Of a stretch of 64,000 bases of DNA, positions 55,926-64,000 are shown in pieces. The stretch's first letter is position 1. Each line of letters begins with the position of its first letter. A program made the translations under genes and the position numbers. The stretch is taken from assembly GCA_963575745.1 (NCBI GenBank), contig CAUYUJ010014194.1, forward strand, positions 880,001-944,000, written 5' to 3'. The notes beneath the pieces were generated by a model. That model searched no databases, had not been told where the DNA came from, and saw only the letters and a program-made list of their open reading frames with translations. Source of the stretch: Prorocentrum cordatum. Its lineage: Eukaryota; Sar; Dinophyceae; Prorocentrales; Prorocentraceae.

Positions 55926-56234
55926 TCAATACATCGACTGGTTTTCCACCCCCCTGGGTAGCCACCCCCCCTCGGGCAGCCCGCAGCAGCGGTCCTCCTC
56001 CACCAGCAAGCCCAGGCGGCAGCTGGCCAGAGAGGCGCCGGAAGTGCCCTCCGACGGCTGCGTGGACTGGTCGCTGCGGCCCACTGCCTGCTGTATCTTG
56101 CTCCATCCTTCTTCCTCCTCCTCCTCCTCCTCCTCCTCCTCTTCCTCGCCGCAGTGTACTGCGAGGTCCATGCTGGTGCTGCACATCAGCGTGGTCGGAC
56201 CCCCGCCTGTGCCCACGTAGACGTCGAATGTCAT
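55926..56234 (-). CDS. Candidate exon with poly-Glu, function unknown
   Basis: An ATG at 56,232-56,234 opens MTFDVYVGTGGGPTTLMCST, SMDLAVHCG, a Glu run from (GAG)n, GWSKIQQAVGRSDQSTQPSE, GASLASCRLGLLVEEDRCCG, LPEGGWLPRGVENQSMY and a stop at 55,926. About 100 residues of balanced composition on both sides of the acidic run make this the most complete small reading in the window. No family recognised; the Cys pairs could be structural. Confidence 0.42.
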   Translation of the reverse strand: MTFDVYVGTGGGPTTLMCSTSMDLAVHCGEEEEEEEEEEEEEGWSKIQQAVGRSDQSTQPSEGTSGASLASCRLGLLVEEDRCCGLPEGGWLPRGVENQSMY

Positions 56235-56244
56235 TCGACACCCA

Positions 56245-57016
56245 CGGGACCGAACATCAAGATCATCATCACTATCATCACCATCGTCATCATCAACATC
56301 AACATCGTCGTCATCATTATCATGACCATCATCATCACCGGCATCTGCATCAGCATCATCACCACCATCATCACCGACATCACCATCATCATCATCATCA
56401 GCATCTTCTTCTTCTTCTTCATCATACTTACCGCCATTACAATCACCATCTCCAACAGCATCATTAGCATCATCATCATGATCGTTATCATCATCCTAAT
56501 CGTGCTCTCTTCGTTATCATCATCTTCATCGTAATCATCACCATCATCACCGTCCACAACATCGCCACACTCATCATCACCATCACCATCAGCATCATCA
56601 CCATCATGATCAGCAGCAACAGCATCGGCAGTACCACCATCGTACTCACCATCAACATCACCACCGTCATCATAAGTAGCATTATCAGTATCACCAGTAC
56701 CATCAGCATCACTATCATCAGCAGCAGCATCAGCAGCAGCAGCATAATCAGCATCCTCATCATCATCAGCATCAGCATCCTCACCATCATCACATGTGTC
56801 ATTAACATCGGCATCAGCATGATCGCCAGCATCGTCACCTTCATCATCAGCATCATGATCATCATCATCTTCAGCATTATCATCCGTATCATCATCATCA
56901 GCATCATCATTATCACAAACATCATACTCATCATCATCATTACCAACACCATCGTCATCAGCAACAGCAACATGATCCATCATGATCATCATCAGCACCA
57001 TCACCATCACCATCAC

Positions 57017-57094
<78 letters not shown>

Positions 57095-57320
57095 AACCAC
57101 CACCATCATCATCGTCATCGCCATCCTCATCCTCATCCTCAGCAGCATCATCAGCATCATCAGCATCATCATCATCATCATCCCAATTGTCACCATTAGC
57201 ACCATCATCACTATCATCACAACCATCGCCATACACATGACTATCACCATCAACATCACCAGCACCGTCACCCCCGTTCTCATCCTCATCCTCGTCCTCA
57301 TCCTCATCCCTCTCTCGCTC
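56245..57320. repeat. 1.1-kb CAT/ATC triplet array
   Basis: Imperfect CATCAT with CAGCAT, CACCAT and CGTCAT variants. Purest at about 57,015-57,095. Met, Ile, Asp or His frames are by-products. Confidence 0.97.
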
Positions 57321-57479
57321 CCCCAACCCCCCCCTCCCTGTGTCCGTCCCTGCTCACCCCCGTCGATGCTCCCTCCTGAGCACGCGCCCGCGGGCGACGG
57401 CGGCGCCCTCACTGCCAGCGCCCTCACCGCCAGCTGCGGTCCACAGCGTTGGTCACGGCGGGCCTTCTAGGGCTCCCAA

Positions 57480-57622
57480 CTTCGCGCTTCGCGCTGCGCG
57501 AAGCGCGAAGCGCGAATAACTTCGCGCTCTCGCGCCGCCCTCCCAAAGGGAGAATAGGAGGACGAGGAGGAGGAGGAGAAGGAACGAGGACCGCGAAGCG
57601 CGAAGCGCGAATAACTTCGCGC
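57480..57622. repeat. Perfect 31-bp palindrome and direct repeat
   Basis: CTTCGCGCTTCGCGC (57,480-57,494), a central T, then its exact complement to 57,510. GCGAAGCGCGAATAACTTCG recurs about 93 bp downstream, with a GAG tract between. No gene adjoins. Confidence 0.85.
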
Positions 57623-58144
57623 CCTCGAGGGAGCCCTTGGCCTTGGACCCTGGGACCCGGGCGCCGCAGCTCTGTCAGGCTGGGCCCCGCGGGACCCTCG
57701 CAAGGTCTGTCCAGGCGACCAGCATCTGCTGCTGCTATGGCATGGCCCTCATGTTTCTGGTGAGAGTCCCCGAAAATGATCGGCGTGCCTATCTACTCCC
57801 GTGTTCTGTATCAGGATCGGCGATGGGCCGATCGGGCGCTGCGTCGCGGGACGCTCGCCGACGGATTCGGCTCGAGAGATGCCTCCAGAAGGTTGGGTAT
57901 GTGGCTCCAGTTGTGATGTGTCACCATGCTATTCTCTTCGCGGCGTCGGGTCTCGAGGTCCCTCCTTCTGGTAGATCCTCGACTCCACCAGGCCTGGCTT
58001 GGTGACAACACTCGCGACAGAAGGCTTTGGGCCGTCTTCGGACACTGGGAGACCTTACGGGGCCCTGGGGCCGTCCATTGAAGGGTTCATGATGAAGCGT
58101 CCGTCCCACATGAGAATCGAAACCTCTGCTCCTCCCCCTCCCCA
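57623..58144. other. Unrecognised stretch
   Basis: Moderately complex DNA without a convincing reading frame, RNA gene or repeat on either strand. Confidence 0.4.
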
Positions 58145-58460
58145 GACGTCAAATGCATCTGTTCTTCCAGACGGGGTCCCCAGAAGTCCCGATCCTTTCC
58201 TCGTGCGAGGCGGGGATTCATCCACCGCCTGGGAACCGACGTCCTGGAGCCCCCTGCGGGCGGTGGATATGGATACGTCTTGGGGCGGGCCGAATGTATC
58301 CAGATCCACTGCGTGTGGAGGTCCGCGAAGATCGATCCCCCAGGCGGTGCTTCTGGATAAATCCCCACCTCGGACCCCAGGGCCGGATTTTCGTCCCGAG
58401 CAGTGTCTTTGGTTGACGGCCCCGAGAGGGCCAAGGCATTTTGGTTCACAGTCCTGGTGG
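58145..58460 (+). repeat. Dispersed repeat family D, split copy
   Basis: GACGTCAAATGC, ACGGGGTCCCCAGAAGTCCC near the start and GATTTTCGTCCCGAGCAGTG, TCTTTGGTTGACGGCCCCGA near the end, separated by unrelated sequence that includes GGATATGGATACG. Confidence 0.5.
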
Positions 58461-58764
58461 ACCCGCAGACGGCCCCTGGGTGCCGTAAATTGCAAAACAG
58501 CCGAAAGCGGCAAAAACGGCAATGCGTTGGATGTTTGGGTGATGGGGTCCAAAATCAATTATGTTCATGGGAACTCCAATCAACAAAATATCCCCAGCCC
58601 ACCCTCCCCGGACAACCCAAACGACCATGCTGACTAATGACCAACTAAAGCACCTACCCCAGAAAATCCCTTGGACAACCCAGCGGGGATATCCCACCTG
58701 GTAACCCCACTTGGAAAAGCCTCCTCGGGATGTCGTCCACAAGATATAGTTGCCCCGGAGCTCT

Positions 58765-58870
58765 CATGCTGGATTGCGTTCTGGCCAGGATCTCAGGGGA
58801 ATCGTGCTGTGGCGCTGGGGGGTCTCGCGAAGGCCCACAAGGAGACCAGAGAACCCCCAAAGGCCTCTCG
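58765..58870 (-). repeat. Dispersed repeat family R2, copy 4
   Basis: The minus strand has GAGACCCCCCAGCGCCACAG, CTGAGATCCTGGCCAGAACG, in the order of the other copies. The flanks at 58,461-58,764 and 58,871-59,327 hold no gene I can support. Confidence 0.4.
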
Positions 58871-59327
58871 ATCCTTGAAATTCAATCCTCGGCCCTCGCA
58901 CATCGGGCTCGAGGGAGGGTTCGAGGAGGGAGGATCGGCACCTCCTCCTCCCTCTCCCTCCTCCTCCCCGAATGTCTTTGGCATCCCTTTGGCATCGATG
59001 CTGTTTACCACTGCTGGCAGAGCCTGCAGTGAATAGGCACGGGACTGTGGATGACCCCGTGGGCATCCAGCCCTTCGCAGTCCTTACGATCGGCACCAAT
59101 CGACCAACGAATCGTCTCGTGCTGGGGTCGATACCGTTCTTGAGAACGTTCATTCTCTCAGCTGAGTAACTATTATCCTGACCAACATCGCCCAAAAACG
59201 GCGGACGGAGTTGGGATCGAGAGCTGCCGAGTGCGCCACAGCACGAACACCATCCGACTCAACTGCCCATCAGCCACATCCGACAGGAAGCATGGCCCAA
59301 AATCGGAGGCGGCCAGCGGATCGGAAC

Positions 59328-59575
59328 TGGTTGGGGCCTAAAAAATCGCCAGGAGGGGGGATGAATCCAAATCCGCTCAAAATCAATCCCTGGAGCCCCC
59401 CCAGGGTCCATCTGGTGCAATATTTCACCTGGATCCGCTCTTGACTGCCCCGGGACTCCAGGAGGCCGAAAAATGCAAAAAAACCTTCCAGAACCCAGCG
59501 CCCCGAACCTCGCGCCCCACTCCTGCTGGCCGGAGCCAGTGCTGGGCCACCTCAGACCCCCAGCCGGCTCCAAGC
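59328..59575 (+). repeat. Dispersed repeat family C, copy 2
   Basis: Partner of 16,978-17,180, with an extra segment that shares TTGACTGCCCCGGGACTCC with family D. Confidence 0.55.
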
Positions 59576-59725
59576 ACCAAGCACAAGATCTTCGAATCTT
59601 CAAGCTTCCCTGCCCCCCCCTTGATCGAGCCGCACAGGCAGGAGTACTGGAATCGTCTGGAGGCTGGCTTGTGGCCGAAACCCTTCAGTCAGGCCGAGTT
59701 ACGGTCTCGAGCTCGTTCTTCTTGT

Positions 59726-59800
59726 CCTCCTCCTCCTCCTCCTCCTCCTCCTCCTCCTCCTCCTCCTCCTCCTCCTCCTCCTCCTCCTCCCTCCCCCCCC
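59726..59800. repeat. CTC triplet array
   Basis: Near-pure (CTC)n. The minus strand downstream of it (59,800-60,080) is Arg/Ala-rich without a domain. Confidence 0.95.
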
Positions 59801-60089
59801 TCCGGCGGCCGCGCTGGTCGCCGGGGGCGTCAGCGGCCCGGCCACGGAGGCCGCCATTCGTCGGGACACGCTGGGGCGGCCGCGGCGGCGCGGCGCGCCT
59901 GCTCGAGCTGGGGCGGCCGCGCAGGAGCGGGGGGCCGAGCTCCAAAACTTGCCTCCAGGAGGCCGAAGTCCTCGATCTCCCGCTGGCCCGTTCGGCACGA
60001 CCCTGGCCTTCTCGCCTTGTCGGGCTTCCAGCGCCCCAGGACGCCCCATGTGGGCCCCCGAGATCGCCCCAGGATTTGGCGCGCGCACG

Positions 60090-60230
60090 AGGGGGTAGGG
60101 GGGGGGCTTCTAGGAGGCTGCTTCTTAGAAAGCGCCGATCGACAAGACAAGACTCGCGCCTTCTGAGAAGCAGGGTGCTTCTAAGAAGCCTCCCCCCTCC
60201 CCGCCCCCCCCCCCCCCCCCTGCGCGCCGC
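60090..60230. mobile_element. AGAAG foldback family B, copy 5
   Basis: GGGGGTAGGGGGGGGGCTTC, GCTTCTTAGAAAGCGCC, the partner CGCGCCTTCTGAGAAGC, GCTTCTAAGAAGCC and a C-rich right edge with a long C run (about 60,196-60,221). Confidence 0.65.
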
Positions 60231-60279
60231 CGACAGATGGCCCAAAGAGCTCCCCGAGAGGCCCGCCACCAGGGCCGAG

Positions 60280-60475
60280 GGTCGATTGCGCCTCGAGGAT
60301 CGAGAAAAGAGGCTCGAGGGCCGAGGGCGTCGAGGATCGAAGAACGAGGCTCGAGCATCGAGGCTCGAGGGCATCGAGACAGCCGAGGTCCGAGCATCGA
60401 GGATCGAGGCGATCGAGGTGATCGAGGCGAGGCGATCGAGGATCGAGCTTCGAGGCACGAGGATCGAAGTTTGGG
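60280..60475. repeat. GATCGAGG/CTCGAGG minisatellite
   Basis: Short units GAGGATCGAGG, GGCTCGAGG and GATCGAGGCGATCGAGG. Confidence 0.85.
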
Positions 60476-61023
60476 CTGTGTTGCACAGTTGAAGGGCCCT
60501 CTGCGAGGCTCCTCGTCGCCACGGCCCTGCTCGAGCAGAGAACAGCCGCGCAGGGAGCCCAGGCATACAACTTCTTTGAAACAAGAACAGGGCGCATGGC
60601 TTTCCGCAACTGTCGGCCCCTCCCTTCCAAGACGTAACTACCAAAAGTTTGTGTCGCGAATGCCTCATTGAGCGGTAACTGCGTTCGGAAGGGTCTGATG
60701 GTGCCTGCAACGCACCCACGGACCACATGCGATTTACAATGCCCTCCTTAGGGGGGCGTCCACACAGAGCTATGGAACTATACAAGCACGAAGTGCTGCT
60801 CCACGAATCGGTACGCTTTGGGAGACGGGCCATCTTGCCCTACGGGGACCGGCGCGTGTTTCGAACTGGTTCATGCGCGTTTCATATACAGACGCATACA
60901 CACATCCATACATTCATATATATATATATATGTATATAAATATGTATGTGTGTGTGCTAAACATTCATACGCAGGGGGCGTGCTGCCGTTCGTGGTTTTG
61001 GGCAGGTACGGTCGGAAACTCTT

Positions 61024-61208
61024 GCTTAGCGTGTCGCAGCAGCGGCCCCAACGACACGCGATGCCCTCCGAGCGGACAGCATGTCGCTCCGCTCCGCGGG
61101 GCGGGACGCCTGAACAAGCTCGGGGCGCTGATGCTGGGGAGCTGGGGGATGGATACCGTGTCGCGCCGATCTGTGGTGTGCCAGAGCCGGCAGAGCGACA
61201 TGTTACCC
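61024..61208 (+). mobile_element. 185-bp element family G, copy 2
   Basis: Starts GCTTAGCGTGTCGCAGC and ends GCGACATGTTACC. Same block order as 31,373-31,557. The ends are roughly complementary, so it is MITE-like and non-coding. Confidence 0.6.
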
Positions 61209-61379
61209 ACCTGACCGTATATTGTATACATCCATGTCTATAAGTATGCGCACACACACATGGGTAAATATGCGTAAACCTATCAACAAGGATTCACGTC
61301 AACTATACACGCAGCCGAGCCCAAGGCTTTCAGTGGAGTGTCCTCAGGTCCCTTCGAGTGCTCTGAAGTGGGTGTCTCA

Positions 61380-61910
61380 CATATTCCTCAAGGAGACCAC
61401 AGCCCAGAGTTCCGGGCGTTCCTGGGCGCTGTCGGGGGGTCCCCGCTTGAGTTTTCGAGAGGCCAAGAGCGCGTTGTTCGGGACATGCATGTCCAACATG
61501 TTTCAGATGGCCCCGGAGACAGTCTTGGAACCCTCTTGGGCGCCGCTTGGGCCGTCTTGGAAGCCTTGGAGGGCGGTCAACAGAAACAGAGCTCTCAGAT
61601 GTCCTTGTTTTCTGCGTCGCGTTCGCATGACCAACTTTTCCAGGAGGCCCCCAAGACGGCCCCAAGATGGGCTCAAAATGAGCAACACGAATTGACAGTT
61701 TAAGCCCTCTGCCCCAAAATGTCACCAAGATCCTCCAAAAGGCCCCCGAGGCGCGCCAAAGAGGCCCCAAGCGGCCCCCGAGAAGCCCAAATCAGGCCCC
61801 AATAAGCCCCCCAAACGCCCCATGACACAACAAAACCGCCTCCAAGAGGCATCCGAGAGGCCCCCCGAGGGATCCTCACAGCATCAAGGAGGCCTCTGAC
61901 CTACAACCCT
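61380..61910. repeat. GGCC/TCTTGG repeat in both orientations
   Basis: TCTTGG-oriented to about 61,580, then CCAAGA-oriented from about 61,640, with a short unique middle (TTCTGCGTCGCGTTCGCATG). Confidence 0.6.
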
Positions 61911-61929
61911 GGCACGGTAGCGGGATGGG

Positions 61930-64000
61930 CCGAAGGCCACTATATCCACCGCCCCTTTTGATTTATCAAAGGGGTGCCTGGCGTGCCGAACTGTATGGTT
62001 CTGGCTTCGGTTCTTTTTCTACAAGAACCCCCCCTGGGGCTTCGGCCCGTCCCACCGGGTTCCCTTCCCGAAAAAATCCATCCGCCAATGCCTTTGTTGC
62101 CCCGAATTGGCCCAAGATGGCCTCCGAGACGGCCAAGATGGCCCAGGATGGCCTCCAAGATGCCTCTAAGATAGCCAAGATGGCCTCAAAGACGTCTAAG
62201 ATGGCTCCAAGATGCACCCAAGACGGCCCAAGATGGCCTCAAAATGGTCTACGACTGCCCAAAAGGCCCGCAAGGGGCCTCCAAGACGGCCCAAGAGCCC
62301 TCCAATACGTCCTCCAGGAAGGCTCGAAAGGGCTACAATCATTGATTTTCAATAAGTTTTTGGAGGAGTTTGGCATTTGCGCCTTTTCGGCTTTCCGACG
62401 GCCCAAGAGGGCCCAAGAGGCCCCCAAGATCGCCCAAGAGGCCGCCAAGAGGGCCCCATGACGGCCCAAGTGGCCTCCAAGATGACCCCAAGAGGACCCC
62501 AAGACGGCCCCCAGAGGGCCCCAAGACGACCCAAAAGGCCCCAAGACGCCCAAGATGACCTCTAAGACGGCCCTGGAACACCCCACGAGGGCCCCACCTC
62601 GGCCCAGCAAGGCCTCCCAAACGGCTTCCGACGGCGTCAGACGGGCCAGGCGCCCACCAAAATGACCGAAGTTGGCTCGAAGCTTGCCCAAGACGGCCCA
62701 AAACGCTTCCAAAAGGGCCTCCGGGAAGGCCAGAAAACGGCCAAACACTTAATTTCCATACGTTGTTGAAGGAGTTTGACATGTGCTTCGTTTCGGCATT
62801 CCGACTGCCCGATACGGCCAAAGAGACCCCAAAGATCGCCCAAAGATCGCCCAATAGGCCTCCAAGATGGCCCCAGAACGGCCCAAGAGCCCTCCAAAAC
62901 GACCCCAAGAGACCCCCAAGACGGCCCAGGAAGCTTTTAAGACGCCCAAGGTGGCCTCCTAGGCGGCCCTGGAGCATTCCAAGAGGGCCCCAAGTCGGCT
63001 CAGCGAGGCCCCCCAAGCGGCTTCCGACGGCGTCGGACGGGCCAGGGGCCCACCAAGACGGCCGAAGATGGCACTAAGATGACCCAAGACGGCCCAAGAG
63101 GCCTCCAGAAGGGCCCCCAGGAAGGCCCGAGAAGACCAACATCAATGATTTCCATGAGTTTTGCATGATTGTGGCATTTGCTTTTTGTTCGGCCTTCCGA
63201 CGGCCTTCCGACGGCCCAAGTGCCCCCAAAGATCGCCCAAGAGGGCCCCAAGAGGCCCCTCAGACGGCCCAAGAGGCCTCCTAGACGCTCAAAATGGCAC
63301 CAAAAACGGCCCAAGAGCCCTCCAAGACGTCCTCCAAGAAGGCTCGAAATGGTCAATATGGCCTCCAGGCAGCCAAGATGACCTTCAAGATGCCTACGTG
63401 TTCCCTGACGGCTTTCCAAGCCGATTCGGGGAACACATGGTCCGATAGCTTGGCAGGTCTGGCCTCAACGTTCGGCCACATAGGCGCTTCCAAAAAGGCA
63501 GGGGGCGGCGGTGATTCGCCGTAGGCGTCTTCGATCCGCCGCCCCCTGTTGCTTGGAACAAGGGTGCCTGGCGTGCTAGACGATTCCGGTTTTGGTTTTG
63601 GTTCTTTTCCTAAAAGAGCCTCCATGGGGCTTCGGCCCGTCCGGCCAGGGTGCCGGGAGGCGCTTCCAGGGCCGCAAACGACGTCAACGTCACGAAGAAA
63701 GTCTCCAACACGGCTCAAGACGGCCTCCAAGATGGCCACGTTGGCCCAAAATGGCCTCCAAGATGGTCCAAGATGGCCTCCAAGTCCGCCCAAGATGGTC
63801 CAAGACAGCCTCCAAGACGGCCTAAGAGAGCCCAAGATACGTCCAAAGTCGCTCCAAAAGCCTCCTAGACGGCCGCAAGAAGCCTTCAAGAGGTCCTGCA
63901 GGAAGGCCCGAAGAGACCATTTTTTTTGATTTGCCTTAGGTTTTTGAATAATTGTGCCATTCATTTCTTTTGTGCTTTCCGACGGCCCAAGACGGCCCGA
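61930..64000 (-). repeat. Higher-order CCAAGA/GGCC repeat
   Basis: Sub-units of about 400 bp, each with an AT-richer linker (TTTCCATRNGTTTTTG, GAGTTTGRCATTTGC, TTCGGCNTTCCGACGGCC) at about 62,341, 62,749, 63,146 and 63,912. A larger leader (CCGCCCCYTNTTG, ACAAGGGTGCCTGGCGTGC, TGGGGCTTCGGCCCGTCC) occurs at about 61,951 and 63,536, which implies a 1.58-kb higher-order unit that runs off the window. Confidence 0.7.

Overview
The window looks like gene-poor, repeat-dominated nuclear DNA of a GC-rich protist with a very large genome. A dinoflagellate is the best guess. The support is a retroelement encoding reverse transcriptase, a C5-cytosine methyltransferase and a tyrosine recombinase (cytosine methyltransferases captured by retrotransposons are known from dinoflagellates and charophyte algae), long microsatellites, and short protein-like islands that begin after AG|G. 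No spliced-leader relic, rRNA, tRNA or bacterial operon structure was seen, so the assignment stays an inference. All gene calls were made by reading; no database search was possible.

Layout. 1-3.5 kb: degenerate GGCC/TCTTGG repeats around a 1.2-kb CA-rich array. 3.9-5.1 kb: microsatellites and copies of a 190-bp foldback element. 6-9.2 kb: scattered exon-like segments, several joined to GAG/CTC runs that would encode poly-glutamate. 10.05-16.7 kb (minus strand): the one large recognisable unit, a decayed DIRS-like tyrosine-recombinase retroelement ordered gag-like, RT, first half of RNase H, DNMT3-like C5 methyltransferase, second half of RNase H, tyrosine recombinase. 17-19.3 kb: dispersed repeats. 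19.6-21.7 kb: a CAACCGC minisatellite with a conserved leader, carrying a foldback insertion flanked by a 5-bp duplication. 21.8-28.6 kb: foldbacks, triplet arrays and dispersed repeats. 28.7-31.2 kb: an 85-bp tandem repeat leading into a 2.1-kb GTA array. 31.3-36.6 kb: foldbacks, CT-rich tracts and a decayed minus-strand coding locus. 36.6-39 kb: a roughly 90-bp minisatellite. 40.5-44 kb: a large, diverged inverted duplication. 44.4-46.8 kb: a second CAACCGC array with its leader, a four-copy tandem unit and another decayed coding locus. 47-57.6 kb: isolated exon-like segments, minisatellites, and tetranucleotide and CAT arrays. 57.6-64 kb: dispersed repeats, foldbacks and a higher-order GGCC/CCAAGA repeat.

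How the parts relate. The retroelement proteins would act together: RT and RNase H make the cDNA, and the recombinase inserts it as a circle without an integrase. The methyltransferase could mark either the element or the host. Frame changes and in-frame TAG codons show that this copy is not intact as read. At least six foldback families suggest that cut-and-paste activity, past or present, shaped the rest.
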